Shown: positions 26,501 to 35,477, counted from the stretch's first letter. The stretch: 64,000 nt of DNA from Oscillospiraceae bacterium (GCA_017523995.1 JAFWUX010000097.1:1-64000), one strand, 5' to 3'. Notes: generated by a model not told the origin, from the sequence alone. Program-made: numbers and translations.

Positions 26501-29500
26501 CGCTACCGTGCGGCGCTCTATGAAGGCGGCAAGCGCTGCGGTGCGGCGGATTTCACGCTGACAGTCAAAGCGGAGAATCTGCTGCAGATGCAGTCCGGTC
26601 AGACGGCGGTTCTGCTGGACTGGTCAGCGCTCCGTTCTGAATCCGATTCGGAACAGCGGAGCAGCTATACGGTTGCATTCAAGCCGCCGCATACGGGTGA
26701 CTACCGCGTCACACTGGCTTACTATGACAACAAGGATAATCCGCCGGAGATTCTCTGTGCGGGCAGCACTGCCAGAAAAGTCAATCTGACCGGCGACCGC
26801 AGAAAAGGCGGCACCGTCACGCTGGAGGCGGACACAACCTGTCTGGTTTCCGTGCGCGTTCCGGCAGAAATAAAGGGCGCCGACTGCTCCGTGCTGTATG
26901 TGGAACCGGCAGAGCAGACCTATGAATCGCTTGCCGGTTGCCGCATCCGGTATGTGACGCCGGAGCCGCATGTTCTGTTATACGATCCGGCAAAGGGCAG
27001 TCCGCAGATCGAAAGCCTCACCGCGTGTGTGGATTCTTCGTCCGGCGGAGAGACGCGCACGTTCACATCCGGCAAGGATTTCCTGTTCGCTGCAGAGCGG
27101 CTCAACAACGGCAGATACCGCATGTATCTGTATCCGATCGGGGCGTATACGAATCTGCTGCCGCTGACTTCGGAGGTCAGTGTCTATCCGCTGAACGGCA
27201 CGGCGAAAACCGGCAGCAATCTCATCCGCAAGGTGGATGCGGAAACCGACACCGCCGCGCTGACATTTGTTCCGGAGAAGGACGGCATCTATACATTTGC
27301 GCCCGATATCCGCGAAGATCTCCGCGAAAGAGAGCTGCAGTCCGGCGTGTACCGCGCATCGTTCTGGCAGTGCCCTGCGGTGGTGATCGCGGATCAGGCG
27401 GGAAACAAGCTCGATGAGGAGGTCGCGAATCATCCGGCAGAGGCAGAGCTGAAAGCCGGTGAAACCTATTATATCTGTCTGTACCGCGTCCGTGCGGATT
27501 TCCAGTATGTCCTGCAGATTGCGCAGGAAACAGATGATGCATGGCTCTCTGTGCAGGGGCGCAGTCTCTATGTCTGGGATGCGGATGATCTGGCATACAC
27601 CGGAAAGCCCGTGATACCGGAAACGGAGTTCTCGGCAGGCGACCTGAAACTCGAAAACGGCAAAGACTACGATACCTATTTCCTCAGTAATGATGCGCGC
27701 GGCACAATGGCGGCTGTGGCGGTCGGAAAGGGCGGTTACCGCGGCTTCTGCATCACCGAATGCCCCCTGACCGAAACGATCAAAGCGGGCTTTTCCTGCA
27801 CGCTGCCGAAGCGGAAGACAAAATATTACTTCTCCTTTACGCCGGAGGAGGACGGCGTCTATATCTTTGATATGGATATGCCGGATGTGCCGGAGACAAC
27901 GGAGGGCAGCCTTTCTGCATGGATCTATCCGCAGGATAACGAAAAGGCGATCGCGGCAGCCGTTGCGGATGCGGCGCACTATCAGGATTATTCCGCACAT
28001 ATGCGCGCGGAGCTGAAAGCGGGCGAGACTTATATCTTCTTCCTGCGCAAGGAGATCGAGGGTGACATGCAGATCCGGCTTGTGCGCGGCGAGACGATCT
28101 TCGGCAGCTGGATTCATCCGCAGATGATGGCGTATGCCGATCCGGACGGCAGCTGCAAACCGCCTGCGGTTACCATTACCCGCTCTGAGGAGACCGAGCT
28201 GACAGAGGGAAAGGATTATACGCTTTCGGTCAGCTATGCGGATGACGGCGAGACCGCGGTGATCGCTGCGCACGGCATCGGCGGATACGTCGGCAGAACA
28301 TCGGTCAGAATGCCCGTCGCAAAGCCGATTTCCGCAGTCGATACGCTGATGGATGTTCCCTCGCTGCATGACAGCAAGCGGGCACATTTCTTCTATTTCA
28401 TCCCGACCGAATCCGGCAGATATTCCTTCCGGACAGCGCCCGCAGAGGCGCCGCTCCGTGCGGTCATGGAAAGCGGCATCTATGAGGAAGCCGCAGCAGC
28501 CGAAACGCAGACATATCTCAGTGTTTACCACGGCATCACCACACTCGGAGATTATATTTCATCCAGTGCAAAATATTTCGGTACACAGTATCTGGAGCTG
28601 GAGGCAGGGGAGCTTTACTGTGTCGAGCTTTCCGATGAGGGCGGCGCAGAAGCCTGCAGCCTGATCGTGCTGAAGGAGAAAAAGCTGCTTCGCGATCTGC
28701 GCGCGGAATATGAAAAACAATACCCGTTCTATCAAATTCCCGTTGAGCCGGAGCTGCATCTCTTTGACGGCAAAACCGAACTGGTGAAGGGCGTCGATTA
28801 TCGCCTTGCGCTGACAGATGACTGGTATTTTGTTGCGGAGGGCATCGGGAACTACTGCGGACACTGCCTGTTCCCGTTTATGATCTCCGCTGATATGTGC
28901 GGTCCGATTCCCGGCGGCACACGCACGAAAGTCCGGCTGGATGAGCCTTTTCAGCACAGCTGCGAGGGTTATGTATTCTATCTGGATTATGACACAAGAC
29001 TGACGCTGCAAGCCGATGCGGAAGATTCCGTATCCGGTCAGATCTTCGATCTGAGCCGTCAGAATCCTGCCAGCAGCATCGACACGGACAGCGAGGCAGA
29101 GCTCGAAGCCGGAACCTATATGTTCGTGCCCGATTCCGAGCCGGAATCCATGCCGCACAAGCAGGTCACGCTGACGCTCAAAACCGTGGCGGTCTCCGTC
29201 TATATGGCGGATGCGGTATCCATTGACGCATGCTACACCGGCAGCGCCGTGACACCGCATGCATCCGTCAGGCTCGGTGACAAGGAACTCACGGAAGGTA
29301 CGGACTTCCGGATTCTGACCGACGGCGCGCTGACTGAGACCGGCAGCTACCGCCTGACAATCGAGGGCATCGGCAAATATTATGATACGCAGACTGTTAC
29401 ATTCCGGATTCTGCCGCAGGATTCTGAGGAACTGCCGCTGCTCACAGAGGGCAGCCATGCGCCGCAGATTCCCGCAGACGGTCAGCCGGTGATCTACCGC

Positions 29501-30751
29501 TGGATTCCGACCGAATCTTCGTATTGTTTCAGCCGCACGGATAACCGCCCCGGCAGCATTCAGGTCTATGATGCAGAGGGCGCGCTTGCCGGTGCGCTGA
29601 AAGGCATCGGACCGCAGGAAACGGAGATCAAGGTCGAGCCGGATGCGGAATACCGCGTTGTGCTGGCAATGGAATCTCCGAAGATGACCGGTGCGTTCAT
29701 CTTCTCCGTGACCTCGGATTACCGGATGCTGAATACCTGCACGGTGCAGATGCCGGCGCGCATCACCACGGCGCTGACAGACGGCATACCGGCATATACG
29801 CTCTTTGACGGCGAGCAGAAGCTGCAAAGCGGCGTGGACTATGAACTGTTTGCGGCGGGCGGCGAGAAACAGCCCGGCATTGCGGTGCTGTGCTTCCGCG
29901 GCATTGGCAGATATCACGGCATGCTGGAGCAGGAATATGAGATTTGTCCGGCATCGCTGGCGGAGACGCCTGCAGACATTTCAGGCAGCTATCATCTTCC
30001 GGAAAACAGGATTGTTCCTGTGCAGCGCCTGCAGCCGGGGACGATGCAGCTGTTCCTGTTTACCGCGCCGGAAACCTGTGTCTACAAGCTGACGCTCCCG
30101 CAGATCGAAGAAGACGGCGCATGCGCCTTCCTCTATGACGAGGCAGGCAATCTGCTCGAAGCGGGACTGACCGAAATCAGGCTGCAGAAAGCGGAGACGC
30201 TCCGGATCCTCTGTGTGACGGCGATGCTGACAAACGGATTCGAGGACGTTGATTTCTATCCGGTCGGTGTCTCCGGTGTGCACTGGGAGGCGGAAGGCAT
30301 CACCTACACCATGACGGACGAGGAAACGGTCATCGTTTCGGATGCTGTGCGCGATGCACAGGGCGGCATCCATATCCCGGGTTTCGTGATGATTCCCGAG
30401 ACCGGCATGATCGCTGACGTCAGCGGACTGGATGAAGCACTCTGTGCCGAAATCGCAGATACCCACACCGTCTACGGCGAACGCGGCAGCCGTCTCGAGA
30501 AATTCTGTCTGGAGAACGGGCTCTGCTTTGCGTCCGAGGAGCTGACGGATCCCGCTGCCGGTGACCTTACAGGAGACGGTACGGCGGATCGCAGAGATCT
30601 GCTGACGCTGAACCGCATTCTCAGCGAGTGCAGCGGCATGACCCTCAATGCAGCCGTTATGCAGGCAGCCGATCTCAATGCAGACGGCATGCTCGACATG
30701 ACCGATCTGCGGCTGCTGAAAGCGCTGACAAAGACAGACACGCAGCCGTGA
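23519..30751 (+). CDS. Giant secreted subtilisin-like protease with LRR and dockerin-like C-terminus
   Basis: About 2,410 residues. Signal peptide (1-30); propeptide-like region (to ~220); S8 subtilase with the triad Asp237 (VAVLDTGIY), His272 (GHGTHCAGILA), Ser428 (SGTSMATPFVAAA) and oxyanion Asn355; a chitobiase-C-like beta domain (about 500-560, EIYYTLDGSYPSAES); BspA-type leucine-rich repeats (about 575-915); Ig-like and beta-sandwich regions; about five repeated modules from ~1345 on that end in IGxYxG motifs, each followed by a jelly-roll-like segment; and a dockerin-like pair of calcium loops at the end (DLTGDGTADRRDLL, DLNADGMLDMTDLR). Start 23519 has GGAGG 7 bases before; the longer frame from 23396 precedes the promoter. 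Substrate unknown. Confidence 0.85.
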   Translation: MPDIKRVLAFAAAALMLSCGTAGTLPLRADEYNDNTQLRNLIRSLAALPAPAESFETLTYDTAEQQLYCDGTAVGQHYGGFSVQDGKLTVSAESLGISGAGQDAFSPADAASLAGLEYTEQDGKVTVRAPFSGSRLIVKSGKTPQHDSAVSVTDYGDLHFLQYASPADAYSAYQQYCADSSIRSVQPDRIYHIDAAVGAISDDDLDRMTCDMGFVEYNRWLQSEKETLPEVKVAVLDTGIYAEHNWFAGRLAEGGISLMTTDSVEPEDAFGHGTHCAGILAQATPENVKILPVKVMNDRGYGYGTVIYCGMLYAIEQHADVVSMSLGGNGEDWLIDEGVAALTAADIPCIAAAGNESDDAKYHHPARNPDCVTVSSVTAQGGEHGEHVYERSHFSNYGTVVDFCAGGDSVESAYIGGRDQTAVMSGTSMATPFVAAAYADMLSYDPTLTGKQLYAYLKANVTDLGEAGFDPDFGWGYVNMAEFRFTENLCKPPVIAPEKEQSDGAVTVTLTADDPDAEIYYTLDGSYPSAESFRYTEPFVLTETAQIRCAACVNGIFSRTASKWYMIGGKDTADAIAFEDGVLIRYNGRKEMLDLAELYPDGSLKEIGRGAFVNTPVKKVILPDSVTKIRANAFLLTGLTEIQANGVTEIEEGVFSFAADLKSASFGTLRSIGDEAFRACENLSELNFTPDAALTEIPSNAFRNCAALKNLPLKWEQITKIGDQAFAYAGLRCEISLPALEMLGESAFEASDITALTLPDTITALPDCVLLQTSSLQKLSAPGVTEIGMRALAMSGTDALAACDIDFSKVTSLGDEALVGIRFDAPVTFSALKSLGKGAFNQAIGAAVTLPQIKAVRENAFRYCAADLYLPALEQADDYAFSGCTGRIITGDSLSTIAPYAFDDCACLAGPADSQLADYARTNDIPFLATPAVYPQGSAEQTVLPGAKAVLTVSTAGADGMTLRWYRVSGETETEITGASGLTCCPPTDTEGVFRYRAALYEGGKRCGAADFTLTVKAENLLQMQSGQTAVLLDWSALRSESDSEQRSSYTVAFKPPHTGDYRVTLAYYDNKDNPPEILCAGSTARKVNLTGDRRKGGTVTLEADTTCLVSVRVPAEIKGADCSVLYVEPAEQTYESLAGCRIRYVTPEPHVLLYDPAKGSPQIESLTACVDSSSGGETRTFTSGKDFLFAAERLNNGRYRMYLYPIGAYTNLLPLTSEVSVYPLNGTAKTGSNLIRKVDAETDTAALTFVPEKDGIYTFAPDIREDLRERELQSGVYRASFWQCPAVVIADQAGNKLDEEVANHPAEAELKAGETYYICLYRVRADFQYVLQIAQETDDAWLSVQGRSLYVWDADDLAYTGKPVIPETEFSAGDLKLENGKDYDTYFLSNDARGTMAAVAVGKGGYRGFCITECPLTETIKAGFSCTLPKRKTKYYFSFTPEEDGVYIFDMDMPDVPETTEGSLSAWIYPQDNEKAIAAAVADAAHYQDYSAHMRAELKAGETYIFFLRKEIEGDMQIRLVRGETIFGSWIHPQMMAYADPDGSCKPPAVTITRSEETELTEGKDYTLSVSYADDGETAVIAAHGIGGYVGRTSVRMPVAKPISAVDTLMDVPSLHDSKRAHFFYFIPTESGRYSFRTAPAEAPLRAVMESGIYEEAAAAETQTYLSVYHGITTLGDYISSSAKYFGTQYLELEAGELYCVELSDEGGAEACSLIVLKEKKLLRDLRAEYEKQYPFYQIPVEPELHLFDGKTELVKGVDYRLALTDDWYFVAEGIGNYCGHCLFPFMISADMCGPIPGGTRTKVRLDEPFQHSCEGYVFYLDYDTRLTLQADAEDSVSGQIFDLSRQNPASSIDTDSEAELEAGTYMFVPDSEPESMPHKQVTLTLKTVAVSVYMADAVSIDACYTGSAVTPHASVRLGDKELTEGTDFRILTDGALTETGSYRLTIEGIGKYYDTQTVTFRILPQDSEELPLLTEGSHAPQIPADGQPVIYRWIPTESSYCFSRTDNRPGSIQVYDAEGALAGALKGIGPQETEIKVEPDAEYRVVLAMESPKMTGAFIFSVTSDYRMLNTCTVQMPARITTALTDGIPAYTLFDGEQKLQSGVDYELFAAGGEKQPGIAVLCFRGIGRYHGMLEQEYEICPASLAETPADISGSYHLPENRIVPVQRLQPGTMQLFLFTAPETCVYKLTLPQIEEDGACAFLYDEAGNLLEAGLTEIRLQKAETLRILCVTAMLTNGFEDVDFYPVGVSGVHWEAEGITYTMTDEETVIVSDAVRDAQGGIHIPGFVMIPETGMIADVSGLDEALCAEIADTHTVYGERGSRLEKFCLENGLCFASEELTDPAAGDLTGDGTADRRDLLTLNRILSECSGMTLNAAVMQAADLNADGMLDMTDLRLLKALTKTDTQP

Positions 30752-30762
30752 CAACAAAAAAC

Positions 30763-30802
30763 AGCCGCTCTGTTCAGGCAATGCTGAACGGGGCGGCTTT
30801 CT
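30763..30802. terminator. Bidirectional terminator
   Basis: AGCCGCTCTGTTCAG (30763-30777) pairs with CTGAACGGGGCGGCT (30784-30798), with A-rich and T-rich flanks. It separates the converging protease and HAD genes. Confidence 0.8.
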
Positions 30803-30804
30803 GT

Positions 30805-31476
30805 TCACACGGTATCAAATGCTGCAAGAAACGCAGGGGTATTGAGCTCGCTCCACTGCGAGACGGTCTTCATGCAGACTGCTTCGAGTGCATCCCAGTC
30901 TGCGCGGGCGGTTTCGTCGCGGAATCCGATCGTGCAGAATCCGGCGGCTGCGGCAGTCTCGGCGGCATAGAGCGCGTCTTCGATCACAACGGTCTCGGCG
31001 GGGGTTGTCCCGAGCCGCTTTGCCGTTTCAAAGTAGATTTCCGGCTCGTGCTTGCCCGCAGTGCCGGATTCCGGCGTCAGGATGAACCGGAAATACTGCC
31101 GGACGCCGAGCCGTTTGAGCGCTGATTCCAGCAGCGCCGGATAGGTCACGCTCGCGATTGCGCAGGGGACGCCGCTGCGCCGGAGCGCTTCGAGAAAATC
31201 TGCGGCGCCTGCTTTCAGCGGAAGCTCCTGCTCATAGGCTTCGGCGGCGAGCTGCTCAACCCGTCGCTTGACCTGTTCGGGCGTCATGGGCAGGTGAAAG
31301 CGCTCGACAAAATACGCCGAGGACGTATCCACGGTCATTTTCTTGACAATCTCGGAGATATCGGGCGGCGGCTCGATGCCGTTTTCGCGCAGGAACCGGC
31401 GGTCGAGCTGCTGCCACATCCCCATGGAATCGAGCAGCGTGCCGTCCATATCAAAAATGATGCTTTTATATTGCAT
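30805..31476 (-). CDS. HAD-superfamily phosphatase/phosphoglucomutase-like
   Basis: A 223-residue HAD hydrolase. Motif I is FDMDGTLLDS (Asp9 nucleophile, Asp11), followed by a helical cap (about 15-85), motif II in IASVTYPAL, and a conserved lysine in the GKHEPEIYF loop before motif IV (VVIEDALYAAETAAAAG). The layout is that of beta-phosphoglucomutase-like or sugar-phosphate phosphatases; the exact substrate cannot be read. ATG 31476 has GAGGG 6 bases upstream, while ATG 31482 would abut it. Confidence 0.85.
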   Translation of the reverse strand: MQYKSIIFDMDGTLLDSMGMWQQLDRRFLRENGIEPPPDISEIVKKMTVDTSSAYFVERFHLPMTPEQVKRRVEQLAAEAYEQELPLKAGAADFLEALRRSGVPCAIASVTYPALLESALKRLGVRQYFRFILTPESGTAGKHEPEIYFETAKRLGTTPAETVVIEDALYAAETAAAAGFCTIGFRDETARADWDALEAVCMKTVSQWSELNTPAFLAAFDTV

Positions 31477-31504
31477 TCTCATCCCTCGTTTTCACATAAA
31501 ACAC

Positions 31505-31542
31505 GAGCGCATGACGCCTTTTCAGAACGGTGTCATGCGCTC
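31505..31542. terminator. Terminator after recR
   Basis: GAGCGCATGACGCC (31505-31518) pairs with GGTGTCATGCGCTC (31529-31542), allowing G-T pairs; T-rich flanks lie on both sides. Confidence 0.7.
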
Positions 31543-31638
31543 AGTTTTTTCAAATATGCGCAGCGTGGAGCCTCCGCCGACCGGTCAGGCAAAAAACGTG
31601 AAAGAAAGGCGAAGCAAAACGGAGACGGGCACTGCCCG

Positions 31639-32241
31639 TTACATTTCGCTGCGGTTCGAGAGTGCGCGGTAGAGCGTGACCTCGTCCGTATACTCAATGA
31701 CACCGCCGACGGGCAGACCGAACGCAAGCCGCGTGACACGCACGCCCAGCGGTTTGCAGAGCCGCGAGAGATACATCGCGGTTGCTTCGCCCTCGACGCT
31801 CGGGTTCGTCGCCATGATAAGCTCCTCGATGCCGCCTTCCTGAATGCGTTTCAGCAGCTCGGCAACGCGGAGCTGTTCCGCGCCGATGCCGTCGAGCGGC
31901 GAAATCAGGCCGTGCAGCACATGATAGACCCCGTGATATTCATGGGTTCGCTCAATCGCGGCAACATCCTTCGGACCTTCCACCACGCAGACCGTTGTGC
32001 GGTCGCGCTTGGGATTGCCGCAGATGCTGCAGACAGGCTGCTCGGTCAGATTCTGGCAGACGGGGCAGTCATGAATCTGGTGCTTGGCGTTGAGAATCGC
32101 CTCGGCAAATGCAGAGGCTTCCTCCTCGGGCATCTCCATGACCGCATATGCAAGGCGCTGCGCGGTTTTCATTCCGATCCCCGGCAGCGCTGCGAATTTT
32201 TCTGCTAAAACAACAAGCGGCAATGCGCTGAAGTCTTCCAT
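31639..32241 (-). CDS. recR: Recombination protein RecR
   Basis: A 200-residue RecR: helix-hairpin-helix near the N-terminus (LPGIGMKTAQRLAYAVMEMP), a four-cysteine zinc site (CPVCQNL...CSIC), a Toprim domain starting VCVVEGPKDVAAIE and a C-terminal Walker-like segment (TRLAFGLPVGGVIEYTDEVT). It acts with RecF/RecO in gap repair. It lies 6 bases after ybaB, the usual Firmicute dnaX-ybaB-recR order, and the operon ends at the terminator 31505-31542. Confidence 0.95.
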   Translation of the reverse strand: MEDFSALPLVVLAEKFAALPGIGMKTAQRLAYAVMEMPEEEASAFAEAILNAKHQIHDCPVCQNLTEQPVCSICGNPKRDRTTVCVVEGPKDVAAIERTHEYHGVYHVLHGLISPLDGIGAEQLRVAELLKRIQEGGIEELIMATNPSVEGEATAMYLSRLCKPLGVRVTRLAFGLPVGGVIEYTDEVTLYRALSNRSEM

Positions 32242-32247
32242 GTGCGA

Positions 32248-32595
32248 TCAGAACAGACCCGGGAGTGCGACACCGCCGGTGATCTTGCTCATCTCGTTCT
32301 CGGTGGTCTCCTCGATGTTGTTGACCGCCTCATTGACTGCACTGATGATGAGATCCTGCAGCATTTCGATATCCTCCGGATCGACAACTTCCTTCTTCAG
32401 CTCGATGGACTGAAGGGTCTTCTTGCCGGTGAGGGTGACGGAGACAGCGCCGCCGCCTGCGGTTGCGTTGAAGGTGCGCTGCTCAATGTCTTCCTGCAGT
32501 GCAGTGATCTGGTCCTGCATTTTGCGTGCCTGATGGATCATGGAGTTCATGTCCTGGCCGCCGCCCTGAAACTGCTTCGGTACTCTGGATTTCAT
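32248..32595 (-). CDS. YbaB/EbfC family nucleoid-associated protein
   Basis: A 115-residue protein with the YbaB pattern: a basic Gln/Gly-rich start, a helix (MNSMIHQARKMQDQITALQEDI), central beta strands (GGGAVSVTLTGKKTLQSIEL) and the DPEDIEMLQDLIISAVNEA helix. It binds DNA as a dimer and is co-transcribed with dnaX and recR. ATG 32595 is selected over the longer frame (32658) by AGGAG 8 bases upstream. Confidence 0.92.
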   Translation of the reverse strand: MKSRVPKQFQGGGQDMNSMIHQARKMQDQITALQEDIEQRTFNATAGGGAVSVTLTGKKTLQSIELKKEVVDPEDIEMLQDLIISAVNEAVNNIEETTENEMSKITGGVALPGLF

Positions 32596-32667
32596 AAGAA
32601 TTCTCCTATCATTTTTCAAAATTTCATATATGACAAGCCGCGGCTGCGGCAATATCATGCGTTGGGA

Positions 32668-34284
32668 TTAAAGGCTGCTGCCCTCCTGCTCGCCGGTGCG
32701 GATGCCCTGTTCGCGGGCGCGCTGCAGGAGCAGATCGGCGGGTGCTGCCTGTTCGGATTCTGCCTCGATGACCTTGTAGCGGAGCTGATAGCGCTTGCCG
32801 AGCACCTGTTCGGCGGCATCGAGCAGCATTTCGGAATCCTGCTGACGGAACAGCCGCTTAAACAGCGAGTTGCGTACCATAATCAGCAGCATGCCCTTTT
32901 CCTCAAAGGTATAGGCATTGGAATTTTCGAGCAGACCTGCAATGGTCGGCGCGAGGTCATAGAACCGTTCGAGCACGGCTGCCCAGTTTTTCAGCGGCAG
33001 GAACTGCTTTGCATCGGGCTTGCCCTCCATCTGCAGATTCTGCGCGGGAATATTCTGACCGGCTGCGGGCTTCTGGCGCGCCGGCTGGGGGAGCGGCGCT
33101 GCTGCTGTCGGAATCCCGTTCTGCCGCAGTGCCTGAAGCTGCTGCTCAAGCGCGGCGATGCGGTTTGTGAGCGCCTTGATCTCGCCGTTCTGCTGCTGAT
33201 AATCGGTGCAGAGGCGGATCAGCGTCATTTCGAGCTCCATTCTGCGGTTGCCCGCGCGCGTCATGCGGTCGCAGCACTGCCGGACGGCAGAGAGCGATTC
33301 CAGCACGCCGGGGAGCGTGAACATCGCGGAAATCTCCTGCAGCTGCGTGAGCTCGTCCGGCATGACATCGACAAGCGACGGATCATTCGGCGCGGTTTTC
33401 AGCAGCATGATGCTGCGGAGCTGCTGCGAGATCTCATCTGCAAAGCGCGTCATATCCTTGGACTGCTGATAGAGCTGATCAATGCGTTCAAGCGCATCTG
33501 CGGCATTTTTCGCTGCAATCGCGCGCAGTACAACAAATACGGATTCCGTGCTTGCAACGCCGACAGCCTCCTCAACGGTCTCGGTTTCGATTGTATCGGA
33601 GATACCGGCACACTGGTCAAGCAGGCTCAGCGCATCACGCATACCGCCGTCAGAGAGCATCGCGATGCGGTGCGCGGCGGCATTTGAGATTGTGAAGGAT
33701 TCATGCTCTGCGATATACTGGATCCGTCCTGCGATATCGGCGGGCAGGATCCGGCGGAAATCGAATCGCTGGCAGCGCGAGAGAATGGTCGCAGGAACCT
33801 TGTGAATCTCGGTTGTCGCGAAAACGAATTTGACATATTCAGGCGGTTCCTCGATGATTTTCAGCAGCGCGTTGAATGCGCCGGGGGACATCATGTGAAC
33901 CTCGTCGATGACATAGACCTTATATTTGCAGCGCACGGGCAGATAAACTGCATTTTCGCGCAGGCTGCGGACTTCCTCGACGCCGTTGTTCGAGGCACCG
34001 TCGATCTCGATGATATCGGTCAGGGCGCCGGCTTCGGCATCGCGGCAGATTTCACATTCCAGACAGGGATTTCCGTCCTTGGGATGCAGGCAGTTGACTG
34101 CCTTTGCAAAGATGCGGGCGCTGGTTGTTTTACCGGTACCGCGCGATCCGGTGAACAGATAGGCATGCGCGGTTTTCTCGTGCATGATCTGATTTTTGAG
34201 TGTGCGCGTGATATGCGGCTGCGCAACGATATCATCGAAGGTCTGCGGCCGCCATTTGCGGTAGAGCGCCTCATATGCTGCCAA
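32668..34284 (-). CDS. dnaX: DNA polymerase III subunit gamma/tau
   Basis: A 538-residue clamp-loader ATPase: Walker A GSRGTGKT (46-53), zinc-binding Cys65/74/77/80 (CLHPKDGNPCLECEIC), Walker B VYVIDEVHMM (about 127-136), sensor 1 KFVFATTEIHKVPATILSRC with the SRC arginine finger, then lid and oligomerisation domains to ~360. The C-terminal part (360-538) carries a Gln/Pro/Ala-rich linker and a tau-like tail. I did not see an obvious programmed frameshift run. It sits downstream of the TPR gene with a 17-base gap. Confidence 0.95.
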   Translation of the reverse strand: MAAYEALYRKWRPQTFDDIVAQPHITRTLKNQIMHEKTAHAYLFTGSRGTGKTTSARIFAKAVNCLHPKDGNPCLECEICRDAEAGALTDIIEIDGASNNGVEEVRSLRENAVYLPVRCKYKVYVIDEVHMMSPGAFNALLKIIEEPPEYVKFVFATTEIHKVPATILSRCQRFDFRRILPADIAGRIQYIAEHESFTISNAAAHRIAMLSDGGMRDALSLLDQCAGISDTIETETVEEAVGVASTESVFVVLRAIAAKNAADALERIDQLYQQSKDMTRFADEISQQLRSIMLLKTAPNDPSLVDVMPDELTQLQEISAMFTLPGVLESLSAVRQCCDRMTRAGNRRMELEMTLIRLCTDYQQQNGEIKALTNRIAALEQQLQALRQNGIPTAAAPLPQPARQKPAAGQNIPAQNLQMEGKPDAKQFLPLKNWAAVLERFYDLAPTIAGLLENSNAYTFEEKGMLLIMVRNSLFKRLFRQQDSEMLLDAAEQVLGKRYQLRYKVIEAESEQAAPADLLLQRAREQGIRTGEQEGSSL

Positions 34285-34301
34285 AGCCTCTCACGCTCCT
34301 T

Positions 34302-35231
34302 TTAGGTTTCTGGATTTGCCTTCGGCGTCTCCGGCAGGGCACCGGTCTTCTCGGACCATTCCGGATGTGCGTCGAGCATCAGGCGCTTGGTCTCGTCATA
34401 ATACTTGCGGAAGCTGACCGCGTTCTCAAGCCGGTTGACCAGCGCTTTATAGTGATATTCCTGCGCTGCGGAAAACTCACCCTTCTGCAGGGCGGCAATT
34501 GCCATTCCGCCGAGCGCAAACGCATAATTCTGTTTTTCGTCGATGGATCTGCGGAACCATTCCTCCGCTTTTTCCGGCAGCTTCTGCTTGATGTAAAGAT
34601 AGCCGATATCGGTATATAAAAAGTAGAATTCCGGCGGCGGATCGTTTGCGAGCAGCTCCTCAAAGAGCCTGAGACTGTTTTCAAAGTCGCCGCATTCGGA
34701 ATAGCTGCGTGCCTCAAAAAGCTTTGCAAAGGGTTCCGAAAAGCCCTTTTGGCGTGCGGTCTGATAATAGGTGACCGCATTGGAAGGGCAGTCGAGCATC
34801 TGATAGCAGCGCCCGAGATAAAACGCGAGCACGCCGCTTTCGGATTCGTTCAGTTCATAGTACTCCTGAACGGCAAGGAAGTATTCCAGTGCCTCGCGCG
34901 GACGGTCGGCGGCATATGCCTCCATGCCGGAGCAGAACAGCTTGTCCTGCTTGCGGAATCCGCCGAAGTTTTTGCCGATTAGGTGTTCATCCGAGCGGAG
35001 AACCGCATGGATCATGTCTTTATAGTGCAGCACGCAGTTGACGATGAAAGCCGTCAGATAGCAGATGCCGAGCAGCCGCAGATACATCAAGGGCGGGAAT
35101 TCGTCGCCGTGCGGTGTGCCGCGCAGGACAAACGAGCCGATGAGGATCCCGTAGATCAGCAAACCGGGCATGCCTGCCTGAAAGGCGAGCTTTCCGAGCT
35201 GTCTTGTATATTTCCTGAGTCTGTCGCCCAT
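34302..35231 (-). CDS. Membrane-anchored TPR protein upstream of dnaX
   Basis: A 309-residue protein with two membrane helices near the N-terminus (about 20-37 and 50-68) followed by tetratricopeptide-like repeats (about 95-280; e.g. AFYLGRCYQMLDCPSNAVTY, YTDIGYLYIKQKLPEKAEEW, GGMAIAALQKGEFSAAQEYH). The repeats should face the cytoplasm and bind a partner protein. It is inserted between the SRP RNA and dnaX, an unusual guest in this conserved block, and probably shares their transcript. Function unknown. Confidence 0.75.
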   Translation of the reverse strand: MGDRLRKYTRQLGKLAFQAGMPGLLIYGILIGSFVLRGTPHGDEFPPLMYLRLLGICYLTAFIVNCVLHYKDMIHAVLRSDEHLIGKNFGGFRKQDKLFCSGMEAYAADRPREALEYFLAVQEYYELNESESGVLAFYLGRCYQMLDCPSNAVTYYQTARQKGFSEPFAKLFEARSYSECGDFENSLRLFEELLANDPPPEFYFLYTDIGYLYIKQKLPEKAEEWFRRSIDEKQNYAFALGGMAIAALQKGEFSAAQEYHYKALVNRLENAVSFRKYYDETKRLMLDAHPEWSEKTGALPETPKANPET

Positions 35232-35267
35232 ACTGCGCCCCCGATCCGGCTGAATGCCTGACAGACA

Positions 35268-35403
35268 GAAAATTCCGGAGCATAGGTGTGCAGGCTGACT
35301 GCGGCACGCCCAGCGATCCGCTTAATGCTGCTCGGTTCCCCGCCTGACATGGTTCACGGTGCTTAGCTGCACAGGGCCCGCACACCTATAATCCGGAATT
35401 CCC
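35268..35403 (-). ncRNA. ffs: Signal recognition particle RNA (4.5S/scRNA)
   Basis: The minus strand carries the conserved SRP core: GTCAGGCGGGGAACCGAGCA and AGCATTAAGCGGATCGCTGG form the tip hairpin with the GGAA tetraloop region and the asymmetric loop that binds Ffh. The outer stem is AATTCCGGA...GGTGTGC paired with GCACACC...TCCGGAATT (core 35285-35386). No Alu-type domain was clearly seen, though the transcript may begin near 35441. Its place before the dnaX block matches scr-dnaX in Bacillus. Ends are approximate. Confidence 0.88.
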
Positions 35404-35448
35404 AGATGTTTGATTCAGATTTCGGTCTGTCTCCCTCAATCTGGTATC

Positions 35449-35477
35449 ATTATACCACATTTCTTTATGAATTTCAA
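35449..35477 (-). promoter_or_regulatory. Promoter of the SRP RNA
   Basis: On the minus strand TTGAAA (35472-35477), 17-base spacer, TATAAT (35449-35454), about 50 bases before the SRP stem. Confidence 0.8.

Noticed and set aside
26978..28531. A 517-codon minus-strand frame within the protease gene
   Set aside because: It lies opposite a continuous 2,410-residue gene and has no promoter or ribosome site.
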